Part shown: positions 1 to 10,462 of the stretch, in pieces | Layout: each line of letters begins with the position of its first letter | Numbering within the stretch: position 1 is the stretch's first letter | Assembly: GCA_037176725.1 (NCBI GenBank) | Contig: JAZBRS010000057.1 | Location: 85,705,501 to 85,769,500 of the forward strand | Direction: 5' to 3' | DNA: 64,000 nt | DNA from: Posidonia oceanica | Taxonomy: Eukaryota > Streptophyta > Magnoliopsida > Alismatales > Posidoniaceae | The notes under the pieces: model-generated | What the model was told of the DNA's origin: nothing | What the model saw: only the letters and a program-made list of their open reading frames with translations | Database searches by the model: none | Made by a program: the position numbers and the translations under genes

Positions 1-722
1 TGAACTTGCGAGGCGAGGGCACGCGAACGGTAGACGTACTCTCCGAACGACTCTTGTGGCCTCTGCCTGGTTGCGACCAGATCCTCTCGCCTTGGGATTA
101 GGTCCAGATTGAAAGAGTACTATTCCAAGAACACCTGGCTGAGGTCGTTCCAAGTCTTGATCACTACCATATCAAGTGAAGTGAACCACTTGAGGGTTGG
201 GCTGGTCAAACTCTTCTGGAACAGCAGATCAAAAGCCTCTCGGCAGCCTGAAGCTGAACGAGATCTCCACAGTACGCCTTCAAGTGAGAAATGGGGCAGC
301 CTTTACCATTGTACTTGTCGAAATTCGGGATGTGGAAGTTCGGTGAGAGCTCCGGCTCTGGGAAATAACAGAGGTCCTAGAACTGGTAGGACTAGCGATC
401 ACCGCCCTGCACTAGACGTAGTGCTCTTTCCAGATCTCCCATCCTAGTGAGGAGGGCAACTGGGGTCGTTGCCGATGATGATGGTGCAGCTAGGATGGGG
501 GTCACGTTCACTGAATGGGTCGCACCTAGGTGCTCCTCCAGATCCACCATCACGCCGCCTGGTGATGCAACGTGAGGGCCAGTGTACCCATGCAATGGTG
601 TTGTGTGTGGTGGCACGCATGCTGGTGAGTGAACTTGCTGATGCACTGAGTAAGGGTAGGTAGAATGCTGTGCAGTGAGTGGTGCAGAGTGTGGGAGCAG
701 TAACTGCTGCACTGGTGTGACC
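1..722 (-). pseudogene. gag: gag fragment of an old Tat-lineage element (F)
   Basis: Reading leftwards from about 722, the minus strand encodes the middle of a Ty3/gypsy capsid protein: a Pro/Gln/His-rich stretch (VQQLLLP), then MGDLERALRLVQ, then the retrotransposon gag block (YQFRDLC, FDKYNGKG, PISHLKAY, ALKWFTSLDM, FNLDLIPRRED). The same blocks occur in the gag copies near 11.5, 25.7 and 63.9 kb. The N-terminal third, leader and primer-binding site are missing: homology starts abruptly at about 722 next to LTR sequence. There is an in-frame TAG at 392-394 where the other copies have Gln, and the reading frame breaks again further on. The window edge cuts the rest. It is a dead remnant. Confidence 0.85.
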
Positions 723-2943
723 ATCCTCGGGGGTCTCGGTGACCTCAAGGGGGTGGATCGCTGCCAAAGAGCTTGCGCGCGCCCCGATCGTTGATTCGAA
801 GGGATCATGGAACGGGTGAATCCAAGGGTGGATGCTCGACTCGGGAAAACACTGGAATAAGGAAAAAAGCGTAAAACGAGGGAAAAGGAAAAAGAAGGGA
901 GTCGCCACCTAGTCTATTAAATGCGGGAAGACGAGGAAAACCGAATAAAGAAAACAGAAGGAAAACATACAATGTGATGCAAAGAAACATGAAATCCGAC
1001 CCAAAGGGATGCGACACGAGGTCATTGTGGTCTAGAGAGAAGGGTAAGGACTCCTGTTACGCATGGGGAAGGTACTAGGCACCCCCATGCGCCCGAGGAG
1101 CAGTCTTCCTAGGCCACTTCTGCTTTTGCATAGTCAATGTAGGCGAATCATACCAGTTATTGTATGCTTTAAGAAGCAAGATGCAATGCTATGACATTTG
1201 AAAACATGCAGAATGCTGATAAATGAAGGAAGATGCGTTTTAAAACATGAAAATTGGGCTCAGCCACGCTACCAGTGTTCTGGGATTAAACTGGGCACTC
1301 GCGCCACTAAGGCGCACTGGGATCATCCGCTGGGGATGCCCGCTCAATCATCGCTCCGACAGTTCAAATGAACTCCAGGTAGTAATCATCATTGCTCTAT
1401 GCATGCAATCGGAAATCAAAACATCGAAATCCATGCAAGGCGACGTAAATCATGATAAATAGAGATGTAGGAACCCATAGAGGATAATAATAGATGTGTA
1501 AACAGAGAAATAGGACTCTGCATACGGTCAACTCTGGTTCCGGTTGCGCACTTGCAAGTCGCGCTGGATCTAGATGCCTTACACACGTGCCCAAAGGTAA
1601 CGCTTATAAGATACGTTTGATCCTGTCACTCACAGGATGCGTTTCAAGAATTACAGAGAGACCATAGATCTCAAAGTACAAATACTTGGCATACAAGGCA
1701 TAAAACCAAGCAAACAGATATTGGATGGACCAAAATAGGATGCTAGACAATCATAAAAGACTACAAAAGACAGAAGGCAAATCGGTTGAGAAACTGTTCT
1801 GGTTTCGGGCTGCGTGCCGACAAGTCACGCTAGATATTGACGCGTTATAGACGCGCCCAAAGGTAACACCATAGACTGACGCCAAATCAAGCCGCTTGTC
1901 TTGTTCACACCAGAAAACACACAAGAGACCACAACCTCGTTGCACAATTAAGCGATATGCAAGAATGAAAGCTACGAAGTGATGATTGACGAAGCTAGAG
2001 AAGATGATATAGCATCACAGTGAGCAAAGAAGCAACAAAATGGATGCATGCAGTGGCCTCCCCACTCGACGGTTGCTTGCGGGAAAGAAATGGGTCACCG
2101 ACCGCTGTCACGGCCGGAGACTCAATCCAGCTCCGCTGTGAGCCTAGGTTGGAGGTGGTGGAGGTCGAACGGGTCCTCTGGATGCAATGCAAGTGCAAAA
2201 CAGGAAAGAAAACAAGATGCTCGTCGGCGACAATGGAATAAAAACTGGAAAATAACGATGAAGAGCAGTAATGCTAAAAGAAACCACAGAGCATGTAACA
2301 ACTAATGCTATGCTAAGGGATGAAGGTGCTCACCTGTGGAGAGTCGGCATGTGTTCTCGGTGGAAGACGACGGACTCTGGGAGGTTGGGTTGCAGTGGAA
2401 TTCCAGTGGGATGCAAGGATTCCGGGTGGTCTCAAGACAATCACAAAGCTGTCTCAAGGTAATCTCCAGAGGGGTCTCAAGGGCTATATCCAAGGGCAGT
2501 GGAAATGGAGGGATATGGACATGTTTTATAGATGGGTTGCATGCATGGATGTCGTTGGTTTCAAACCAACGACAATAGGTGGTTTGGATGCTTTGGAAGG
2601 TAGTTGAGGGGGTAGGATTGGCATTGGATTATGGTGTGAGGGTTGGATGTGAGTGGGTGCATATTCAGATCCGCCGGGACCAATGGGAGAAGCGGATGCA
2701 ATGGATTGTGGTGTGGAATGGCAAAAGAAGCCCTTCTGACAGTTTTACTGAAACAGAACATCGCGCCAGCAATACGCGCCTGCGCAGCGTGTCGCTTGTC
2801 TACGTTTAAGGTAGGTGCTGGTTGATGCCGTCTTCTATAGATGTCAGAATGTGACGCCGTTTAGAGACGCTAAGTCCGTATTAGAGGTCAGTAGCTGGAT
2901 TTGGAGCTCATTCCAGGGTACATCGGGTTGTTGATGGACCTGG
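723..2943 (-). repeat. LTR of element D/F, left part (type 3 LTR)
   Basis: Minus-strand LTR. It has the R/U5 block common to all LTRs in the window: the aggactcctgttacgc and ggcacccccatgcgcc segments around 1050-1095, the complement of the LTR-internal PBS-like decamer at 898-907, and the ccaggtagtaatcatc segment near 1376-1391. The terminal 30 or so bases expected at the left end (TGTAG...) are missing, and about 30 bases of unmatched sequence separate it from the gag fragment. From about 1470 onward is an unshared U3 with related imperfect hairpin motifs at 1530-1600 and 1795-1870. The LTR is cut at 2943 by insertion of element A and resumes at 43501. ORFs here are incidental. Confidence 0.75.
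2939..2943. repeat. target-site duplication of element A (left copy)
   Basis: CCTGG directly precedes the first base of element A. The identical CCTGG follows the last base of A's 3' LTR at 43496-43500. The sequences outside the two copies are the two halves of one minus-strand LTR, which supports the call. Confidence 0.8.
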
Positions 2944-2953
2944 TGTTGCACCT
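2944..2953 (+). repeat. first ten bases of element A's 5' LTR
   Basis: TGTTGCACCT matches the start of A's 3' LTR (AGTTGACACCCC at 34624) allowing small changes. The LTR continues at 14879 with CACCCCATTTTGAC after the insertion of element E. This placement explains why no terminal TG is found at 14879. Confidence 0.7.
2949..2953. repeat. target-site duplication of element E (left copy)
   Basis: CACCT before element E pairs with CACCC at 14879-14883 after it (one mismatch). The duplicated site lies in the LTR start of element A. Confidence 0.65.
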
Positions 2954-5900
2954 TGTAGTAATCCCAGTGTTCGGATCGTCCATGTACGCTGCCAAAGCTC
3001 ACGTGCACCGATCAGAATCAGGTTCACTATTAGCGGCTGTGTCCGAGAAGGAAGACTTGACTCGGAAACACTTAAAAAAGGAAAAAAAGGAAAAAAAGAA
3101 GATAAGATAAATCAGAGTCGCTACCGTGTCTATTAAGTCGGGAGACAAGGAAAACCGGGGAAATGCATGAATGAACACGCAAAACCAAGCAAAGATGCAA
3201 TACAATGCAATGCAAATGGAATGAGATGCAATGAGATGCAAATGATGTGACTCATGCCTAGGATAAGGGCAATATGGTCATTACGGGCCATGAGAAAGGG
3301 CAAGGACTCCTGTTACGTGCGGGGAAGGTGTTAGGCACCCCCAACATGCCCAAGAATCGGTCTTTCTAGGCTTACACTCGCATACGCAGGGAAATGCATA
3401 CTTTGAATGCCTAAATGCCATGAATGCCTAACTATATGCTCAAAGGTGTGCTCTAAGTGATGGAATGCGATGCAAGGAATTAAACATGCAATCTAAGTAC
3501 TCAGTAATGCTGTCTGTGTTCCGAATCGGGCGAACCCTGGTCCGTGAGAACTCCAGGTAGTAAGCATCACTGCCCTATATGCAAATGCAAGCGATAAAAC
3601 AAAACAGCGGTAAAGTCAGGCAATGCGGGCGACATGCAAGAGAAAACAACGGCAAACACGCAACACGGTGCGAGAAACGAAACAGGCACGCAAAACGGTG
3701 TAAGAAACAAAGTGGGCACGTAAAACGGTGTAAGAAACAAAGCGGGCACGTAAAACGGTGCAAGAAACAAAGTAGGCATGCACAACGGTACAAGAAACAA
3801 AATCGGCACGCAAAATGGTGCAAGAAGCAAAGCGGGCATGCAAAATGGTGTAAGAAACGACGCAAATCAAAACGTCGATAAAGCCATGCAATGCAGATGT
3901 AAAAGCATGCAAAGGGGAAGAGTAAAGCAAGTAGGGAGAGGCAAGCGGTGTAAGTGTGAGAACAAACGCCACTTAAGGACCACGCAATGCAAGTGTAAAG
4001 ACCTACAAAGGGGAAAGTAAGTAAGTGGAGGGATCACCACTATTCTGTGACTGTTTCCCACCAAAGTGTCCCACAATGTGCATCGCACGCTGCCAAAAGC
4101 TCGCGGTGCAATCGGATCATGGAAAAGGGGGAAGAAGGTCGCAATTAGTAGTGAATCCAGGGGAAACTCAATCCACAACACAGAGAGCACGCGAAAAGAG
4201 GAGATAGAGTAGATAGGCAAGAAGAGGAAGTCCTAATCTACATGCATGGAAAATACGGCGCGAAAACAATGCATGCAATGCAAATGATATGCACTAATGC
4301 TATATAGGAGTTCAGAAGGACTTACCTTGGAGATCTGAGGCCTGATCAGAGGAAAACTTGGTCAGCATTGAAGTCCGCTCCACCGGGGTGATCCAGGTAG
4401 CTTGGTTGCGAAGATCCGGCGGTCCGATTGGAAGATATCCAAGCTTCAAGGCAGAAGGCCCAAGGACCAGGGGAGAAGAAGGGATCTAAGTGTAAAAGGG
4501 GTCCTAAGGGTGTGCAAAACAAGTCCTCCCACATACATGGGAGCTGGAAGTGCTTAAAAGTGTGCAAAAAAGCTAAATGCAGTGATGCATGGGTGCAATG
4601 CATGCAAAAATGCAAAAAAAAAGGACCTAAGTGTGATGTTTTAGAAAAGTTAAGGACCTATATGCAATGTTTTTGAAAAGTCAGGGGTCTATATGCAAAG
4701 ATTTTGAAAAGTTAAGGGCCTATATGCAATGTTTTTGAAAACTTGAGGGTCTGGATGCAAATAAAATAAAAGGCAGGGTCAGAAATGCAATTTTATAGGG
4801 TAAAGATGCAATTAAATGATTTTTGTAAACATGCAGAGGACTGAAATGCAATTTTAAATCATGCAGAGGCTAAAATGCAATTTTAAAAGGTAAAATATGC
4901 TATTAAATGATTTTTGTAAACATGTAGAGGACTAAAATGCAATTTTGAATCATACAGGGGCTAAAATGCAATTTTATAAGGTAAAATATGCTGTTAAATG
5001 ATTTTTGTAAACATGTAGAGGACTAAAATGCAATTTTAAATCATGTAGGGGATGAAATGCAATTTTATAAGGAAAAAATGCAAATAAATGATGCTGTGCA
5101 TGCATACTGAGGACCAAAGTGCAAAAATAAAATAAAGTAGGATAAAAGTGCACTGTAATATGGTAAAATAAGAAATTAAATGAATTAATCAACTAAACAG
5201 ATGACTGACTTGAAAATAAAATAAACAAGAGGGCTAAAAAGCAATGCAATAAGATAAAAAGATGCATTTAAATGACATTTAACAACCATAGGACTTAGAT
5301 GCAAAATAAAATAGCTACTGGACTGGAAAATAAAAAACAGAAAAGTTATTTGAACTAGAGCAGGATCAACATGCAAATAAAATAAATAACTGGGCTGGAA
5401 CTAAAGAAAAACTAAAAAACTATAACTGTAGAGGACTAACATGTAACAAAAAAATAACATGCAGGGCTAAAGATAAAGGAAAACTAAAGTTTTATACAGC
5501 AGTAGGACTATCATGCAAATAAAGGAAAACACAGACTTTTTATGCAATTTCATATGATTTTATTTCAGAATTAAATGAGTCTTAAACGATGGCAGGACCG
5601 GAAAGCAAATAGACAGAACAGCAAGGCAAAAAAGCAATATCATGGTAAAATTTATAAGTTAAGGAAATAAAAAACAAAATGAAAACGTACGGCTTTATAA
5701 TATTGCAAACACTGTAGCATGAATAGTACCATGCGGGTGCATGTCGCCGGCGAGCTTGCTGTGCGGCGAAGAGGGGGCGGAGCTCGGGTTGGCCTACGGG
5801 GGGTCCGGCGGAGGTGCGGCTCGGGCTGGCAGGGCTCGACGGGCGGCGTGGCGGGGCTGACGGCGTGCGGTTGTTTGGAAAAAATGGGGGAAGGAGGAAT

Positions 5901-6342
5901 GGAGGGAGAAGAGGTTTGCTGTAGGAGGAGAAAAGGAAGAAGAAGAGGAGGAAGGGAGAAAAAAGAAGAAGGAAGGGAGAGATGAGTCGGGCCAGAGAAA
6001 AAGTTAGGAAAAAAAAGATGAAGTGGGCTTGAGGAAGAAGAAGAAAAGAAGGAGAAGAAATAAGAGGAAAAGAAAAAGAAAAAAAGGAAGAAGAAGGTTT
6101 TAAAAAAAAAAAAAAAAGGGGGGGTTTGGAATTTTGGTTTGAAAAGAAGGGTGTGGTTTTGGGTTTGGTTTGGAGTTTTTGTTTGAAAAGAAGGGTGTAG
6201 TTTCTAGGTTTGGTTTTGGATTTGATTTGGAGTTTTGGTTTGAAAAGAAGAGTGTGGTATTGGGTTTGGGTTAAGGTTTGGTTCAGAAGCCACCAGAGAG
6301 AGAGATTCTATCAATTTAGCTTGTCAAAATGGGGTGTCTACA
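2954..6342 (-). repeat. 3' LTR of element E (type 2 LTR)
   Basis: 3389-bp LTR. On the minus strand it starts TGTAGACACCCCATTTTGAC at 6342 and ends ...GGGATTACTACA at 2954. Reading that way: a U3 rich in purine tracts, a short GC-rich block (5740-5870), a long A-rich section with recurring tgcaatttta words (4600-5600), a 30-bp minisatellite, then the common R/U5 block (3250-3560) and the LTR-internal PBS-like motif near 3115-3130. Compared with the copy at 13341-14878 it lacks about 650 bp near 5880. I see no gene in it; ORFs are incidental to repeats. Confidence 0.85.
3661..3870. repeat. 30-bp minisatellite in the type 2 LTR (7 units)
   Basis: Units of the form caaaacggtgtaagaaacaa plus ten more bases start at 3661, 3691, 3721, 3751, 3781, 3811 and 3841, exactly 30 bases apart. 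Because 30 is a multiple of three, several frames stay open, giving false ORFs of about 100 codons. The corresponding place in solo LTR B2 has a 40-bp unit instead. Confidence 0.9.
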
Positions 6343-6357
6343 GATGCCCCTCCCTGA
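6343..6357 (-). promoter_or_regulatory. polypurine tract of element E
   Basis: Minus-strand TCAGGGAGGGGCATC directly precedes the LTR start TGTAGACACC. It is the expected plus-strand DNA primer site. The same sequence precedes the LTRs of elements A and D. Confidence 0.85.
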
Positions 6358-7375
6358 GTGAGGTCAAGCAAAGTGAGGCCACTGCTCAGGGTTGACAAGA
6401 CACCCCATCTGACCAGAGAGAGCCAGACAATTGCTATTGGCGTGAGTCACTTATTCGGTGGATGCACCGAACGTCGTGGCTCGTTGCCACAATGCAAAAT
6501 GCAGATGCAAATGGAATGCAATGTATGCAATGCATGCTAATGCTGATGATGCTGATGATGTAATGATGTTGATGATGTAATGCTTACGCTAATGCAAATG
6601 TGATGCCTACGCTAATGCTCATTGCGTTGTACTCCTCTAGGGGAAAGCGGGTGATGCATGCACGCGGAAAGGCGGAAAAAAGCAATGCAATGCAAAAGCT
6701 GAAAGTAAAAGGCTGCAAGTAAAGTGCTGCAAGGAAAGTGCTGAAAATAAAGTGCTGCAAGGAAAGTGCTGAAAATAACGTGCTGGAAGTAAAGTGTTGC
6801 AAGGAAAGTGCTGAAAGTAAAGGCTGAAAAGTAAAGTGCTGGAAGTAAAGGCTGAAAAGTAAAGATGCTGTGGATGTGCATGCGATGGCAGGCATGTAAT
6901 GCCCGGGAAAGCGGAAATGCGTAAGTCGGTGTGATGACTACAGAGGAGTAGCAACGCAATAAGGGTGCAATGTTATGCAGTGGAATGCAGTGTATAGACA
7001 ACAGAGCGCCGGGCACGCAGAACCGAGAAGACGATCCCAAGGCCGCGAACTACTGCGAGTATCATCCAAAGCCGGCAAGCTGCGAAAGACTTGTGGGTGC
7101 TGAGGAGGTTACCTTAGGCAGTATGTGAACCAAGGGTTCCGATCCTAAGCACGCCATGTCCGTGTAATGATGAGATGCAATACTAGGACTGACTCTATAG
7201 AGGATACAAGAAAGCTATATGATGTTATGCGATGAAATGCTAAGGTTATGCAGTGTACAAACAATGGAACGCCGGGCATGCGAAACCGAGAAATCAATCC
7301 TGGTTGCACGATGTCCGCGTGATGATGAAATGATAATGCCATGCAACAGAATGCTACTACACTACGACAAAAGGG
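6358..7375 (-). other. 3' untranslated region of element E with a 14-bp tandem repeat
   Basis: Non-coding stretch between the polypurine tract and the hairpin repeats. It holds (minus strand) the partner arm CCCTGAG of the PPT hairpin, a gatgatgct microsatellite at about 6540-6580, and roughly twelve 14-bp units of the form gtgctgcaaggaaa / gtgctgaaaataaa between 6695 and 6865. The part near 6990-7340 matches, in reverse complement, element A at 29870-30067 and 34050-34240. I see no gene. Confidence 0.7.
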
Positions 7376-7680
7376 TGATAAGTTAACGGACCTATCGCCG
7401 GATAGTTAGGGAGTATCGGCCTTTTGAGGAGTTGACGGACTCACCACCGGATAGTTGGGGTATCAGCCCGATGAGGAGTTAACGGACTCATCACCGGATA
7501 GTTAGGGCTATCAGCCCGAGGAGTTGACGGACTCATCACCGGATAGTTGGGGCTATCAACCCGAGGAGTTAACGGACTCATCACCGGATAGTTAGGGCTA
7601 TCAGCTCGAATGAAGAGTTAACAGACTCATCACCGGATAGTTAGGGCTATCAACCCGAATGAGGGTGGAAAGGGGGCAGG
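7376..7680 (-). repeat. hairpin-forming tandem repeats, array 1 of element E
   Basis: About six units of roughly 48-52 bp, each containing gagttnacggactc followed by atcaccggatagttagggctatcagcccg. The first part can fold (GAGT/ACTC arms around aacg) and the end GGGCT-gat-AGCCC can form a second small stem on the transcript strand. The stem sequence differs from array 2 (9600-10003) but pairing is kept. No coding function is apparent. Confidence 0.85.
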
Positions 7681-8210
7681 ATACCAAACCAGAAGGTGCG
7701 GCAGAGGTCCGGAGACGCTCCCACGATAGTTGGGGATGTCAGCCCAATGCAGATGGAAATGAGATACCATGGGGCAGCAAAAAAGATGCCCTTGGTATCG
7801 ATGAACGATACCAAGGGACAGCCAAAGCGCCCATGGCATCAAAATGCGAGGTGGAGACAATACTAACAGGTTTGTCAGTCGAGTAGTTAGGGGTACCAGC
7901 CCGAATGCGGTGAAATGGATGCAAGGGATCACCGTGCGAGGTGCAATGCCGGTGGGGGATGCGATGGAATAATGAATGCAAAGTGATAGGTTGACGGACC
8001 CATCGCCAAGCAGTTAGGGCTGCCAGCCCGATGAGATGAAGGGAACGATACCATGGGGCAGCAAAAAAGATGCCCATGGTATTAGGATGATACCAGGGGA
8101 CAGCCGAAGCGCCCCTAGCACCGAAATGCAGGAATGGATGGATGGGAGGATGGATGATACCCGAATGCAAGGAATGAATGCAAGAAGATACAAAGAAAAT
8201 AGGAAACCCC
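7681..8210 (-). other. element E 3' region with GATACC hairpins
   Basis: Non-coding. It alternates single hairpin units (near 7870-7900 and 7980-8030) with two ggtatc/gatacc inverted repeats (7789-7817 and about 8070-8100), each preceded by ggggcagcaaaaaagatgcc. The plus-strand relatives are at 28900-29530 in element A, and a decayed one is at 44085-44120 in element D. Confidence 0.7.
7789..7817. repeat. perfect 12-bp inverted repeat
   Basis: CCCTTGGTATCG at 7789-7800 and its exact complement CGATACCAAGGG at 7806-7817 enclose a five-base loop (atgaa). The related element A copies use CTGGTATC/GATACCAG (29224-29245) and TAGTATC/GATACTA (28949-28970), so pairing is kept while the sequence varies. 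Confidence 0.9.
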
Positions 8211-9599
8211 CCGTGGTGGGTGTGCAATGGTCTCAGCGCAGGCATGCTTCGCGGCGTCACGAGGTGACAAACGAGGGACATGCTGGTCATTAAGGACCTA
8301 CCCAGCGTGGTGGGCGGCAAAACTTTGAAAAACGTAGAGCCTCTGAGCGAGACAAGCAAAAGTACTTGTCCTTGGCTCCGGTTTTCGAAAACAAGGAGAA
8401 GAGAAGAAGATAACAATATATCACAGCATGCATGTTTTGGTGGCTTTGGACTCAAAAGCAGCTGCCAAGAGGGTGCTTATGCACTTTCTGACTCAGAAGA
8501 CTCGATCCTCGAGCAACGCCATGCCGTGTTGTAGTCGGTGGCTCTCTTTCTCACTGTTGGCTCAGGATGAGGCCTTGGCTTTGTAGAGTATAGCCTTTGG
8601 CTGCATGTGGGTAACAGAAGCGTTGGATGCAGTTTCACAGCCTCCGTCTTAATTTCTCGGGGATTGACTACCGCTTTTGATGCTCACAAAATGATATTTC
8701 TTTTCCCCTCATGAGTGACTGGAGTTGCATCTAGCCTGCCAGGGAAGTAAGTGTTGTCTGCACAGGGGATTGGAGCGTGCTGCTGCGCTCGGAGGGTGGG
8801 CCAGGTCCTCCCGATTAGGTATCTTGTGCAGTTGCCAGTGTGGCGCTTGAACTTGGAAGCTGAGGGGGCTTTGACGCTCGTCCAAGTCACTCCTCTCATG
8901 AGCGCCTTCTTTCTTCAACTTCTTTCTTCATATTTCTTTTATGCTCAGCATGCATATCATGTTATCATATTCTTTTGCTCACATGATCTCTATTCTTTTG
9001 GATATGCATGTCTTCATCCTCTTGGGGTAGCGGTCCCGGATGAGGCGTTGAGAGTTCGGCTGATCGGCGTACACCATCAGCCTCTACTGTATAGGCAGCC
9101 TCCGGCGATGCTCTGCTCTGCTTTGGTCCTCTCCATATCTGGTGAACTCTCTTGATAAGGTGGATCTTGCTTCTAGGAGTTCTGAAACTCAGCGAGATGC
9201 TCTATTCTGCTCTCAGTCTCACTTTGTAGCCACACGTAAGAGATGGCGCTGCTCAGGTGAGACTTGCTTGAGATTGTCACTACTTGACATCCTCTAGGCG
9301 CTGCTTGTTTGTTCGTAGCTAGGTTTCTGATTATACAAATGTTTATGAGTTTGTATATTTTTTAGAAGGGGAAGGAGACAAGCATGTTTTTAGGTTTTTG
9401 CATTTGTTTTGTATTTTTATGGTTTTTGGTTTAAGAAAACATAAAAAGGGAAAACCAGCAGGAAGGCGAGAAAATATTTTTGCGTTTTCTTATTTTCTTG
9501 ATTTTTTGGTGCTTTTGTCTTTTACATGATGCAATAAATGACATGTATGATGATATGATATGTGCAGGATGGCATGAATGTGCAAAAGAATGTGCAGAG
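8211..9599 (-). other. conserved non-pol spacer of element E
   Basis: Region between the two hairpin arrays, matching element A at about 27560-28740 in the opposite orientation. The minus strand at 9240-8690 has broken frames resembling the element A frame at 27739-28017 (shared ETESR, EHLAEF and, further on, RCNSSHS-like words), with several stops. I recognise no protein family in it. The stretch 9290-9540 is T-rich filler. No pol domain is present. Confidence 0.6.
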
Positions 9600-10003
9600 T
9601 GATAGGTTGACGGACCTATCGCTGAGCAGTTAGGGTTGCCAGCCCGAGAGTGATAGATTAATAGACCTATCATCGAGCAGTTAGGGTTGCCAACCCGGGA
9701 GTGATAGGTTAACAGACCTATCACCAAGCAATTAGGGTTGCCAGCCCAAGGGTGATAGGTTAATAGACCTATCGCCGAGCAGTTAGGGTTGCCAGCCCGA
9801 GAGTGATAGGTTAACAGACCCATCGCTGAGCAGTTAGGGTTGCTAGCCTGGAGTGATAGGTTAATAGACCTATCGCTGAATAGTTAGGGATATCAGCCCG
9901 GTGGTGATAGGTTAATAGACCTATCGCTGAGCAGTTAGGATTGCCAGCCCGAGAGTGATAGGTTAACAGACCTATCACCGAGCAATTATGGTTGCTAGCC
10001 CGC
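9600..10003 (-). repeat. 51-bp hairpin tandem array, 8 units (array 2 of element E)
   Basis: Unit starts at 9600, 9651, 9702, 9753, 9804, 9854, 9905 and 9956 (period 51, once 50). Each unit begins with an inverted repeat, TGATAGGTT - five-base loop - ACCTATC(A/G), then (g/a)agca(g/a)ttagggttgccagcccg. The hairpin arms are the best-conserved part. ORFs through the array are incidental. Confidence 0.95.
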
Positions 10004-10462
10004 ATGCAATGAGTGAATGCAAGAAGCAGAAAGGGATGCATGTTCTTAATGGTTTTGTTGATTTTATGCTTTTTATAATTTTCAGGCAAGGCGAGAAAAC
10101 ACAAAAACAAAACAAAACGAAAAGAAGAGACAATGCAGGAATCAAGAAAGGAGGTAAGAAGGACTTAACTGCCAGCAACCTCGGGAGGGAGGCGCTGGGT
10201 TCGCTCCTACGCTGCTGATGCTGTCGGCGAGGGCCACGGTTGGCAGTACGGGGAGCACTAGGGCTACTGGAGCTACTGACGGCAATGCAGGGAGCACTAG
10301 AGCTACAAAAGTTGGAGGAGGAACTAACCTGATGACGCTGTGACTAGGCTTGCTATCGACGCTGCTGTTGCTTCTCCAAGCGTCCCTCAGACGAGAGAGG
10401 AAGGATAGGAAAAGGGGATTGCACCGATGGGACTGGAAGGATCCACTAGGGTAGAGCTGGAC

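Noticed and set aside
9600..10003. Regular 51-bp repeats look at first like a CRISPR array.
   Set aside because: There are no unique spacers (the whole unit repeats), no cas genes, and the context is a plant retrotransposon.
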